From: Bradysia coprophila
Lineage: Eukaryota; Arthropoda; Insecta; Diptera; Sciaridae
Assembly (NCBI RefSeq): GCF_014529535.1
Contig: NC_050735.1
Location: forward strand, 8,939,739 to 9,003,738
Length of the DNA: 64,000 nt
Reading direction: 5' to 3'
Within the stretch, counting starts at the first letter, position 1; the number at the start of each line of letters is the position of its first letter. The translations under genes were made by a program, and so were the position numbers. Of the stretch, positions 23,250 to 34,831 are shown piece by piece. The notes under the pieces were generated by a model. That model did no database searches. It was given only the letters and a program-made list of their open reading frames with translations, and was not told where the DNA came from.

Positions 23250-23840
23250 AATCATTTACCCCATTGCTAAGTAAGGTATTTTATAAAAAAAACTTGAAAA
23301 AAAAAATTAAAAAAGTTGAGGTAAAGTTTTGGCTCCGTTTTACTACACGAACTTTTAATCTGGTTATGCCGAGAGTGAGAGGAGACATAATGTCGCGGTC
23401 TTTTTTCGCGGGTGGGGTCTCGACTTATAACTCATTGCCACCGAATATTAAAAAAATTAAATCGTTAACTAGCTTTAAGGTTGCATGCAGGGACCATTTT
23501 TGTGTCTAAGATTCATGTGTTGTACCCATTTCGTTATTTCATCGTTTCAGTGACTGAGTTATTTGCCTACGCCCACGAATAATGTGTCTATGCTTGTATG
23601 TGATTCTATTGTAGCTCTGTCCCAACTGTTTTTATTATTATTTGACTTAAGCGGTTTGTTATCGTACTTTGACTAGATTTACTGCCTGTTATGAACTTAC
23701 AGTCTGAATTTTTCCTTATATTTAATTATTAATCTTGCGTTGATTGACATCCTACTGTAATATGTACTAAAAAAGGCTCACAGGCCTTACTCATATTATG
23801 ACATAAATAAATAAACTAAACTAACTAAACTAAAACTAAG
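23250..23840 (+). mobile_element. 5'-truncated non-LTR retrotransposon 3' end
   Basis: A frame ending at 23509 encodes RSFFAGGVSTYNSLPPNIKK followed by SLTSFKVACRDHF. This is the short C-terminal tail typical of jockey/CR1-type reverse transcriptase proteins (R.FF....WNSLP..I....SL..FK..L..H). The 3' UTR follows and ends in a simple tail of AATAAATAAACTAAACTAAC repeats at about 23807-23835. Nothing of the polymerase core remains. Class within non-LTR elements is not certain. Confidence 0.7.
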
Positions 23841-24212
23841 TTTTCGAATAAATAAATATGATATCTCACGTTGCAAGTAAAACAGCGGAGTCATAATCTT
23901 TCTAGTTTTTCTGAGAAAATGAAACTCTGTGATTGCGCCGAACCATAAACTTTAAATGTTACAGCCGATCTGCCGATCACAATATCAAAAAAAAAACTAA
24001 TAAACGGAGAGCCTATAGTGTGAATTAGGCCACGGTTTGAAACCTATGCCATATTTCTACACCATCCGACGCGAAAACCATTTATTCTAACGAGAGTAGA
24101 CTGGGGTATGTAATATTTGCCACTCATTAAAGAAAATACAAATTCACGACAAAATTTTTATCGACAAGTCTGTTGTACGGGACAAGCATTTGTTTAAATT
24201 TTAATTTGTACC

Positions 24213-24366
24213 AACGCACTTCAAGCATGAGTGGTTCTCTAAATAAGGTACTGAAACTTGACAGTGTGTCAAACAACTGTAAAACACTGTAAAAAAAATC
24301 ATTTCATACAAAATAGTACAATATTTGGCAGTTGTAGACTATGATCACTTTTGCTTGTAGTGCGTT
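24213..24366. mobile_element. MITE-like element with CAACGCACTTCAAGC ends (copy 1)
   Basis: Begins CAACGCACTTCAAGCATGAG and ends GCTTGTAGTGCGTTG. Interior is AT-rich and contains ACAAAATAGTAC, shared with copies at 25.83 and 40.15 kb. No coding capacity and no obvious target duplication. Confidence 0.6.
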
Positions 24367-25038
24367 GCGTTAGAAGTTTTGTCTTCGTTTAGAACCATTA
24401 GGCCTTCATTCTGACATAAGTTTGGATTTTCTACGATGTAGGACGGTGGAGTTCCATATAAAGCGTTGTCTAATAATGAACTTGTATGCAATTCTTTCGT
24501 CGATTATCTATTGATTTTCTGAAGAGACGACAAAGTTCTGAAAGATCTAGATTACCTAGGAACGATCTAAAAAATATAGAAAAAATGATAGTCCAACATG
24601 TGAAAATAAATGGTGAAAACCGCGCCAATATTCAAAATAAATGTTAACAACAAAGAACGGCAGGACTACTCATTCTATTATATTTTTTGGTTTAACAAAA
24701 TCTACACCACATCCACCGATTCGCGTTTTTATGAGGTGCGTGTGTTGGTAACAATGCAGTTTGAGCCATTCGTATAAATGTTTGTTGTTCAGAAAAACCG
24801 ACGGCATTTTTATAGTTCCTAGTTTATTTTCGAACAGTGCGACGATTAAGTGAAACAAACATAAGTGTTGAACCGTTTAAATGAAATTAAGTTTCTGTAC
24901 CCGAGTCGTTGTCCGTTCAAATAAAAACATTTTGCGTGTGAAAGAGGACTTTTGCAGTTTTGACAAGTGATTTATAGTAGTGATTATCCGGTCTGCATAC
25001 CATTTCGATAAAAAGGATTACAAGTTTCAAACAAGACG

Positions 25039-28000
25039 ATGTCTTCAGATACAGCGAAATCGGTAAGTGTACAATATTGACATGGCTTTAACAATAAATT
25101 CCTTTGCAAGGCTCTCCGACTGAATATTATTCGTTGTATTACATGAACATGTAAGCGAAATTAATGTCCCCTCCTTTGCCAATAATTCATAAGAAAAAAA
25201 GAAGTTAATTCGAAAGGGTGTGGTGTAATGTGCAAAATAATGTTAACGTCGTCTCGTAATGCGTTTATTCATTGTACAATTTTAACGCTGAGGTTTGCAT
25301 GAAATACGTATCGCAAGTATCGCAGTTAGAATTAATTCAACCGTCCTTCTATATTCATATACACTTAAAATGCAAGTGGAATGCGTCAACAACATTATGT
25401 ACTGTACATGATATATATGCCTACATAACAACGTACGTACATAATACATTCAGATCTTACAGAAGGAAACGATGTGTTCGTGGTACTATGAATGAATGTA
25501 CGTTACCTGAAATATCAGATTTCTTCAAAACGAACTGTTTACCTATCGTTCGGTACTTACATTTTCGTGTGTACAGAAATGTACCTAGTTTTTATAGCCG
25601 TTGGACGGCTAACATCTCTTATCGATAACAACATAAGAAATAAACGACATGCTCTGACTAATACGCTCTTATATAGCAAAAAGAGTAAGGCTTGATTTCC
25701 ACTTACAAAAAACCATTCCGTTTTGCCTCCGTTTAGCTACACCACCCTTTTTAATTGTTAAAAGTGTAAACGGACAAAAAGCGGAGTGGTTTTTCAACAA
25801 TGTGGAAATCAAGACTAATTATCAGATCAACGCACCTCAAGCAAAGGTGCTTTGAGTGACAGTTGTCAAATAGATTACTATTTTGTATTGAAAACTTTTC
25901 CCACATTTTTTTAAAATGAGAAAATTTGTCCTGTTTAAGTACTTTATTTAGAGTACCACTCATGCTTGAAGTGCGTTGTATGATAGTAAGACGACCGTCA
26001 CGAACAGATCATATTAAAATTTCTTAAATCTAAAGGTTAAGGAAATTAACGCAAATTTTATCTCTTCTCGATAATACACTACCGTTCAAAAGTATTCGAT
26101 CATTGTGTGTTTTCAGTGTAAATTGACAAACTTTAAGAGGGCGCCAAAAATCGAAATGGTACCGGATTTTCACGAAAGATGACGCATTCGATAGCTTGAT
26201 CCTTAATATTTAAAGGAAAAAAATATTTTCACCAAATATGAAAATTTCGAGAATTTTCAATTTTTCCGATGGTCTGCATAGCCGGGGAACAACTTTGTTC
26301 CTCGACTCTGCAGACCTCTGCAAAAATTAGGATTTCTCAAAATTTTCATATTTGGTGAAAATATTTTTTTTTATTTTTCCTTTAAAGATTAAGGATCAAG
26401 CTATCGAATGAGCCATCTTTCGTGAAAATCCGGTACCATTTCGATTTTTGGCGCCCTCTCAAAGTTTGTCAATTTACACTGAAAACACACAATGATCGAA
26501 TACTTTTGAACGGTAGTGTATCATCAATTGAGGCCTGGTTACGAACAAGAAGCTATACTTGCTATTCGCCTATTCTTTCCTGACGACGCCGGAAGTTGAA
26601 CATTAGAATTCCTTTTTGCAAAGTAATTTTATATTTAGGACCTTACTAACCAGAGATCATCGTTCATTATTACAGTCATCGACATACCGATTGAAAATTG
26701 TTATTGTTCAAATGTAGGTGAAATTTATCAACCGCAAACTTAATTATTTGGCGACGATATGTATTCAATCAAGCGTCAACTCGCCAATAAAAATTATCAA
26801 AATTCACTATTGCAAACAGTATATTACTATACCAACCACATTCCAATGCGCTTTGGCATACATAAAAATAAAAAAAAAACAAATTCGAATTCGGAATGTT
26901 GAACTCAAATTTTAATTTAAATAAAGAGAACACAACATATTACTACGCGTATCTAATGTGTCCGCTTATGAATGTTAACATCTTGCATACGATATTGTAA
27001 TGTTATACACATACGATGTGTTTAGATATATTACGAAGTATATGACTCGAAAAGAGTATCCATATGCAAGTTAACATGTGAATCATCGTCGTAAATTAAC
27101 AAAATAAAAAATTAAAAAATGTTTTCCTTGTCGGCTAATCTGTCATCAAGTACAGACTTTTCAAACAATCCTAATCATTGTAAACAATTTTACACGCAGT
27201 CAGACTTAACCATTGTAGATTATACATTTCATTGATGATGCACAACATCTGCTTTTTATATATATGTATATGATTCTGACGATGGTTCTGTATACAACTG
27301 TAAACCGACACAACTAAATCAACAACAACGACCACAATAAACGCTAGCTAACGTCATCTTATCAAAATGCATGTTAAAACAAATGAAAAAGTTGATTTCA
27401 TTGTGTCGAACTCAGATCGAAACAAGTAATAGATAAGGTAACCATCCTAAAGATATGCCAGCCGTCTTTGAAAGGTTAAACTTAGATATTGAAAGACAGA
27501 TCCCATCATTGTTCTGATTGACGTCGATTGATATTGTTGAGGCTATCAGCATTTCAACGTAGCAAAACTACACCAGACGAATGTGCAGTGCACTATGATA
27601 AGATAAGTTCAGGGGTAATAAATGACGAGCTCTGACTCAGTCTCATGGAGTCTTACATAGCAAAAAGAATGTTTAAATAAATGAAGTAAAAGATTTTAAA
27701 TCATATAGATCGTGGATTTGAGCACTATTTCACAGGACTATCAATGATTGATGCTGTCGGCAAGTCGGTCAGTTCTGTCACTTCATCGAACAATATTTTC
27801 ATGGACAATGTGATCGAAAATTTAATTTCCTAACAAATGAATTTGATTTTTAAATTTCGTATCTCAAAAGACCGACTCGAAGGCAGTGCCATCGCTGATT
27901 TTTGCAGTAGTGACGATAACAATTTTTACAATCTATATATTGAAAATACTTGGATCAAAAATGAAGTAATAGATCACTAGTAAAACTGGTGGCATAGTTG

Positions 28001-30655
28001 CTGTCTGCGACAGGTTCACCACGTTCACCATCACCATCATCATTATGTCACTAAGCAAGCATATTAGTAGTCATGGCATCTGGTCCTTTTTCTCTACGAT
28101 TATATTCCATCGCTCCATGCTCCATCGCTCCATGCTAGTCCATTCTTCGAGCGCCCTGGACTATGGTCACATATTGGTCTTTATGAAGATGCGGTGCACG
28201 CTATACACTGTATATGTTACAATGAAATGTATGTTCGTTGCGAACGAAGTAAGGACTACACTATGTGTGAAATGTTGTCGAAACTAGATACTCACACAAT
28301 CTTACGTGTAAGCAGCCTCTCACTGCTGATGCACGAAAGGAGTTTTATTTTTTATATGGATGAAGGGCAATACATTCTTCATACAACACCCGAAGTGTTT
28401 TTTAAGCCAGTCTGGCACTGCGTAGAAATGTGCGAAAATTCTATCAAAATCTTAAAGCTCCCTCTGTTTTGGCCCTGAAACTGGCAAATGAGATTTTTAA
28501 CCAAACGCTATTGGAACTTGGAACAAAAGAAGTAACAGATTACATATTGCGATTCGTTTCTTGTCGACTTTTCGACCTAATTTGTTTAATAGCTAGTCCC
28601 TTCGCTGGTAATAATACTCTTTTTTTTAACTAGTTTTCCAGCCTGGAGACTCCGGGCTACGTTGGTTTCGCCAATCTACCGAACCAAGTCCACAGAAAAT
28701 CAGTCAAGAAAGGCTTTGAATTTACACTAATGGTCGTCGGCGAAAGTGGTTTGGGAAAGTCAACACTCGTTAATAGTTTGTTTCTAACCGATTTATATCC
28801 AGAACGTTTGATACCCGGAGCGGTCGGTAAGTTGATTTTACCAAAATTGATTCAAATTAATTGACAGTCAACCAATCATCGTTGGTTTATTACAGAAAAT
28901 CAAAAACAAACAGTAAAACTCGATGCATCAACGGTGGAGATAGAAGAGCGTGGTGTTAAATTACGACTTACCGTGGTCGATACACCTGGTTATGGCGACG
29001 CAATCGATAATTCGGATAGTTTTAGTGCCATATTGGAGTATATTGACGAGCAATATGAACGATTTTTGCGCGACGAGAGTGGTTTGAACCGTCGAAACAT
29101 CGTAGACAATCGAATCCACTGTTGCTTCTACTTCATATCTCCGTTCGGCCATGGGTAAGTGATCCGAAACTATCGGTATTTTTCAATCGTCTCTTGACTA
29201 TGCTTTCAATTAGTAGAAGTACGACCGAAGCATTTTCTCTAAATTTAAAAACTTTATTTGGGTCGAGGTCGGACGTTAAGGTTTTTGAGGTTTTTTTGCC
29301 TGTTGATTCGGATTAGGTTTATTGTGTCGATAGTTCGCACATTGTGGAATGTGGCGATTGGCTGCAGTTTCGTTGAACCGTCGCAAACAGTGCGGACACT
29401 GAACATAGTCAGGATTCAGTGATGGAGGTGGAGCGGGCAGGTCGGCTAAATTTCCTCCCATTTTCAAAATTCTTGCCGCCTCACGAGCATTTCGAAAGGC
29501 TTGTATCAATTCTTCGTGGGTTTGTCGCCAATTGTTTTTGGTCGGAGCATACTTTTGTTTAATGTAATTGCCACCGCCGCGGCGCCATTGCAGTTGTCTC
29601 TTCCCAGATGATTGTAAGAAATTTTCCAGCGATGTGCCTGCCATTCGTTTCTTAGCAGAATCGAATATCGGTCGTTTGGATGAGAGTTTCCTGCAGATCT
29701 TTTCGTGTGCACTAAGTCGATCTGAGACGAATGTTCGTTGACAATTCCGACAAGGACGAAGCTCCAGTCTCGGAACCATCCGAGCCATCACTGGTAATTT
29801 TTTGCGAATCATTGTGGCACTTGGAGTTTTATTTTAAAAAAACTGAAAATTTTGAAGATCCTGTCCAAATTGAAAGTTTCAAACAACTACTGACAACGCG
29901 ACTTCATTTCTTACCCGCATCCTTTGATTGCCTGCATCAGAGTGACTATATTTTGTCTAAGTGTTGCTGTTTTGACTGTTTCAGACTCAAACCTCTGGAC
30001 ATTGAATTTATGAAGAAGCTACACTCCAAGGTCAACATCGTGCCGGTCATTGCCAAAGCTGATTGTCTAACGAAAAAGGAGATCCTACGCTTAAAGTGCC
30101 GCATTTTACAAGAAATCGAGGAGAATGGAATCAAAATCTATCCACTGCCCGATTGTGATAGCGACGAGGACGAAGAGTACAAAGAGCAGGTGCGTCAGCT
30201 AAAAGAAGCCGTCCCATTTGCGGTATGCGGTGCAACGACACTGTTGGAGGTAAAAGGACGAAAAGTAAGGGGTCGCCTGTATCCGTGGGGTGTGGTCGAT
30301 ATTGAAAATCCCGAACACTGCGACTTCATCAAATTGCGTACCATGTTAATGTAAGATAAGATGATTGTTTGTCCGACCAAACGAAACCCCGCTGATAATT
30401 TTCTCTTTTCGTTTCATTAGAACGCACATGCAAGATCTGCAAGAAGTTACACAGGAGGTGCACTACGAAAACTATCGTTCCGAACGTTTGGCTAAGGGTG
30501 TGAAAAAGACTGTGACCACCAAAGACGATGAGGCGATAACGAATGGTAACGGCGTCGTGGACAAGGATCGCATTTTACTGGAGAAGGACGCTGAATTGCG
30601 ACGAATGCAAGAAATGTTGGCCCAGATGCAGGCAAAAATGCAAGCTCAGAAGTAA
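25039..30655 (+). CDS. Sep1: Septin 1 (filament-forming GTPase)
   Basis: Five coding exons: 25039-25062, 28634-28826, 28896-29154, 29985-30350, 30421-30655, giving 358 residues, close to the fly protein length. Sequence agrees closely with Drosophila Sep1 ([29 protein letters not shown]). GTPase elements: P-loop GESGLGKST at 44-52, DTPGYGD switch II, AKAD specificity motif, septin unique element, then a C-terminal coiled coil ([20 protein letters not shown]). A short polybasic stretch before the P-loop (HRKSVKKG) binds membrane lipids in septins. Septins polymerise at the cell cortex and cytokinetic ring. Only the acceptor TAG at 28631-28633 keeps frame; the CAG eight bases later would shift it. 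Intron 1 is 3.6 kb; intron 3 contains an antisense gene. AATAAA at 30848. Confidence 0.95.
25826..25980. mobile_element. MITE-like element with CAACGCACYTCAAGC ends (copy 2)
   Basis: Lies in Sep1 intron 1. Starts CAACGCACCTCAAGCAAAGG and ends CATGCTTGAAGTGCGTTG; interior shares ATTACTATTTTGTAT with the copy at 40.15 kb. Just upstream, 25690-25820 has its own inverted pair (CTTGATTTCCAC... / GTGGAAATCAAG). Confidence 0.6.
26077..26518. mobile_element. Tc1/mariner-type palindromic MITE with TA duplication
   Basis: A 442-bp element in Sep1 intron 1, bounded by CACTACCGTTCAAAAGTATT and its exact inverse, with TA on both sides (26075-26076, 26519-26520). The arms are nearly identical for about 200 bp; the loop near 26265-26330 contains a second short inverted pair (GTCTGCA...TGCAGAC). 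The end sequence and TA target are typical of Tc1/mariner elements. No transposase. Confidence 0.85.
26519..28633 (+). other. Rest of Sep1 intron 1
   Basis: AT-rich intron sequence with short open frames (for example 28045-28478) that show no family resemblance. It ends with a T-rich tract and the TAG acceptor at 28631-28633. Confidence 0.5.
29276..29812 (-). CDS. Nested antisense gene: C2HC zinc-finger protein of the ZC2HC1 family
   Basis: A 178-residue minus-strand frame lies wholly inside the 830-nt third intron of Sep1. It has two C-x2-C-x(11)-H-x3-C fingers: Cys21, Cys24, His36, Cys40 ([20 protein letters not shown]) and Cys139, Cys142, His154, Cys158 ([20 protein letters not shown]). 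Between them are the family's [15 protein letters not shown] and a helix with [13 protein letters not shown], and [17 protein letters not shown] before finger two. These match ZC2HC1A/B/C (FAM164) proteins, which have no firmly established molecular function. Start chosen at the first ATG; Met9 or Met12 are alternatives. A 5' UTR exon could lie upstream. The frame is intact and conserved, so it is unlikely to be a shadow. Confidence 0.85.
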   Translation of the reverse strand: MIRKKLPVMARMVPRLELRPCRNCQRTFVSDRLSAHEKICRKLSSKRPIFDSAKKRMAGTSLENFLQSSGKRQLQWRRGGGNYIKQKYAPTKNNWRQTHEELIQAFRNAREAARILKMGGNLADLPAPPPSLNPDYVQCPHCLRRFNETAANRHIPQCANYRHNKPNPNQQAKKPQKP

Positions 30656-30967
30656 AGATTTGTGATTCTCCTGCTAGTTTGGAATTGATTCCTATAGTTT
30701 CTTCGGTTCGACGTCAGTATTTAAGATTTTTATTTTTAATTATTTGAGCTCAATATTATGTGACCGTTTATGAATCTCAAAATTATTTGTTAGTTCTTTC
30801 ATACCTCTCTTTCCGCATTGAGAAGAGGTCGATATTTTTTTTGTTGAAATAAATTTTTTTACTGGTTGGACTTCGTATATACTTCTTTACAAGATTTTCG
30901 GGGCGTCACACATTTTCCATGAACAAAAAAATTGAATTGGGAATGTAAACTTAGTGGAGCTGGCTCG

Positions 30968-31013
30968 CAGGGTCTATTTTTGGGAACTCTAATTCTGATT
31001 TTTTTTCGCCCTG
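30968..31013. mobile_element. 46-bp CAGGG-family deletion derivative
   Basis: CAGGGTCTATTTTTGGGAAC ... TTTTTTTTCGCCCTG, flanked by CTGGCTCG (30960-30967) and CTGGCTAG (31014-31021), which agree at seven of eight bases. The ends match the larger elements at 50353 and 57210. Confidence 0.55.
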
Positions 31014-31559
31014 CTGGCTAGCACTCAGTGAGTAATTTAAATAAATAAATATTCAAATTATCTTCAGAATATCAGCATTGTATTCATAGCATAATATTAT
31101 AGTTCTATGATACATATGACATTAGATTCTAGTACTTAAAGTGGCATTTAATTATATTTTTATTTGGCTTTGAGAATATATTTTGATACAAAGGATTTGT
31201 GTTTCACTTACTTCATTTATTATTCCATTGACTGAAAGTCAGGGTCTTATGACAGAAAATCACCGGAAACGTCTGTAACGCTAAGTTCATAGATTGCAAT
31301 GGGCAGCGCCGTGTTTTTTTACGTTGCGATTAAATACGCAACGATTTGATCTACACGGGATTGCATTCCAGACGTCGTATTCATGCGAGGCGTCAGGTAA
31401 TTTGGCACACCATACAAATTGATGGTGTGCCAGATTAACCTATAAGGAGCGAGTCTGGCACAGTAACTGCTCGTTACTTGTAGTAAAAGGGCGCATACTA
31501 TGCGTGTGCCAGATTCCCTGATGCCAAGTAGATGTCAATTTTTAGTGAGTTTGTCAGCA

Positions 31560-32040
31560 ACTCGTTCAACGTTGCAGACTCACGGCTATCATGGGAAGGG
31601 ATCAGTGGAAACAACTGATGATGGCTGGATCACCTCAGACCGCCGCTGAATCCCGAGGTCGAAACAGCGTCTTTGCCTCATTGTTTTCACTTTACGTGAT
31701 CCATATGGGTAAGGGAAGAGCTTCCTTGCTCTGTTGGTTTTTGGATTTTATAAGAATTTTAGCTGTTGACTCTTTGAATTTGTAGACATTTTCTATGAAT
31801 TCTTGTTTACCGTTTTATTTTTTATTTGTAAGCGTTTTGGCTGTGAAGAGTTTATTCGAAGGCATTCCAGCTTCTTAAATTTATAGGCATTTCAGCTCCT
31901 TTCAGTACCTCTTTGTAGGCATTTCAGCTTTGTTATTTTGTTCTTTTCAAAAATTCTTTCTATATTTTTAGTCTAATAGCCTCGCGCTGTTGGTGAGTTC
32001 TTCTGTTGCATTTGTCCGTTGCTAAATCGTAAAAAAACCC
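31560..32040 (+). mobile_element. Retroelement-derived segment
   Basis: 31603-31720 (AGTGGAAACAACTGATGATGG through GTCGAAACAGCG to TTACGTGATCCATATGGG and GGGAAGAGCT) matches, with divergence, the minus strand of 61540-61660. The plus frame reads DQWKQLMMAGSPQTAAESRG, reminiscent of the C-terminal end of a non-LTR polyprotein, but I cannot place it firmly. The following T-rich stretch repeats AGGCATTTCAGCT. The rest of 30656-34831 shows no gene. Confidence 0.4.
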
Positions 32041-32794
32041 GTTGCTGCCCATTTCAATCAATATTTTGAAAATGTTCTATTGGCAAAAAAACCTTAAATA
32101 TAGAAAACGTCCATACTACTTGTTACGTATTACCTACCGCGATACCTCGAGTAACCGATTTTCAAAACTTTTGAGTAATGAAATTCTCAATAGATTTTTT
32201 TTTTCCTTTTTACCCTTTTTACCGCAATAACGTGACTAATTTTTATCCTATAGATCACCTTCAAAATACTGTACTTTCAGATGTAACCTCACTTAAGTTT
32301 CGTTAAATGTTTCGTTCATTCATTCATTCATTTGTATGAGATTTTTTTAACGTGGATGGCATTTCAAACGTTTTTTTTTTTTTGTTTTTTTGAAATTCTT
32401 GAGGTTGAATTCGTAGATGGATAATAGGGGTGTGCGATGGATGAAGGATCGAGACTGGCGTAGTCCACAAAAAGTTGTTATCGTCACTAGATGTCAAAAT
32501 CAATTTTAAAAAATTCATTTACAGTTGTGACAAGTCATAGAGCTAAATTTTCGAGTTTTCGGCCTTCCACCTATATCGACCTCTACCAAAAAAATTCTTT
32601 GACATTTTTGTTAGCTGAATCAGTCCTATTCTACTAATTTGAGTCTAATGCAACAGAAAAAAAAAATCAGGAAGAAGTTTGCCGGAAAAGTCTTCTTCGT
32701 GAGAAATTTGGCGACTATGAAATATTGAGTAGATCTTAAACTTGAAAAATAGAAACTTCTTCCAGAAAATAAGTGTGTTTTTAAACGACAAGCT

Positions 32795-32890
32795 TTGAAG
32801 AAACTGTTATTTTAACAATTGTAGAGTTTGCCGGTCCGAGCCGAAGGTGACGCATTCAAATACACGTGTCAAAATAACAGTTTCTAAAGC
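32795..32890. repeat. Short inverted repeat
   Basis: GAAACTGTTATTTTAACA at 32799 and its near-inverse GTCAAAATAACAGTTTC at 32868, with about 50 bp between. Too small to classify. Confidence 0.45.
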
Positions 32891-34831
32891 GAGTTGCTTA
32901 AAACATACAAGTTGATCTCGAATTAATGAATTACATCGCACCCAATTTATGCTATTTTATTTGCTGTCACATCCGCAAACTTTGACATTAACCATATTCA
33001 ATCCAATTAAAAACAAATTAATTCTAAAATATTTTAACGTGACAACATGTAATGAACAATTTACGTAGGGGGTAAACATACATGTAATGACAATTTTCCG
33101 GATGGGATAGCTAATAAAAACACTTACTATTTGCCAGTTCTTCTCAAAAATTGTGTATACCGACATACCAACACTAAATTACGTTGTGTATCCCGGTTTT
33201 AAATATTCATGAATTTAGTTTTACTTAGTTTCATGCTGATTGTGATATAGGCTTCATCGCATCTATAATCGACCACCCTAATATAATGTGGAGTGTAGTG
33301 GATATCATGTAATGTATACGAGTTTCCGTTACTAATCAATCAATTTTCCCCAATTAAACTTTTACACTCTTCGTTCTTTACAATTTTAACGAGACTAATA
33401 GTTTCGTTACATTGTTTACGGAATATGAAATTGTGCGAACATTGTCTATTGTGAGAGACTACGTGTAGATAATTCTTTTTGCAGCGCATATAAACGTATG
33501 TTTGATTTAATAGTTATTTGTTTACAAAATGAAGAAAATAAGAAATTTCAACAAGAGCAATGTTTGCGGCTAGAGCGAAGCGAACCGTTTTATACACGAA
33601 GCCATTTTTCAAACACGAACATTGAGAATTCGGAATGAGAAAATATTTTCGCCAGTTTTTTTTCTTCGCTGAAGAAAGCGGTGAGAAAATAGAAACTTTC
33701 TCTTCCGAATTAGTCGGGTAACAGCGACTTTTTATAATTTATTTTGACAAATAAGCTTATTTTAAGAAACTAATTCTTCTACAACATATGACAAAAACAC
33801 AATTTTCTATTTTTAAAGATGAATTGAAAATCTACAAATCACATAAACTATTGTTTATGTGGGTTAGTAAATGAAAGTTCTAAACTGTTCTAAAAAACTT
33901 ACAGCCTCCTGACAGTCTTTTTGAATATTTAATGACTATTTCGTAGTTCGTGTGATGAAAAATCATTAAAATGGTTTTTAAAAATATTTTAACTATCGGC
34001 AAATAAATTCTGTAAACGCAGCATCGTTCTATTTTGTATGAAGAATATAATTAAATTTTCCTGACTAATTGTCATTACTGACATTATCAACAACACAATT
34101 TTCTCAATGCATTCGAGTAGAGGGTCTTGATGCCTTGGGACCAAAATCGAGGTCAATTTTGGAAATTTTCTCTCGATTTTTTCCCTCTGCATGAAGTTTT
34201 TTTGTATACTTGATTTGGACGATGTTTCTAAGCTATTTTCGCGAGTTGTAGCCCGAAAGAAGTGAGGTCCAAACCAATAACTAATTCACCGCATGGATGA
34301 AATAGTTTTTTTTTCATATGTGATGTGCGGTGTGATTTACCTTATTTTCTCACCTCATTTTGTTGTCGAAAGACCTTTCCAATTAAAAAAATGTTGTTGG
34401 AATTTTCTATTATAAGTGACGAAGACCGAAACTTTCGTGTTTTAAGAAAGTAGTTAGTAGACGCACTCAGCATGTCAAATCGAGATTTCTTTGTGGTAAA
34501 TGAAAATCGTTTTTCACAGAAGTTATCCGTAACGGCTGTAAACAAATAATTCAACGAAATGTTTCAACTGGGTTTTTTCTCTTTATTGTTATGGTATGGG
34601 AAGCTTTAACTAAACATTTAACGAATTTAAGCTTTCTGTAGCTTTCCTACTTTTTTATAGTAAAAATGCAAAAATTGCAGTTGTTTATGACGTGTAAATT
34701 TCTAATGCGTGGACAGTAACATCATGCAGAGTTCATTGACCATAGTGCCCACGATGAACAATAAGCATAAATTAGACTTTTCAATTTCTCCTTTTCAGTG
34801 ATGCAAACAAACATTCTTTTGAGGGTATACA

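Noticed and set aside
22940-23251. Repetitive proteins on both strands of the minisatellite, or a CRISPR-like array
   Set aside because: Units are contiguous without spacers and frames are forced by an 18-bp period; the genome is eukaryotic.
28045-28478. Overlapping frames in Sep1 intron 1
   Set aside because: No domain, biased composition, and inside a clear intron.
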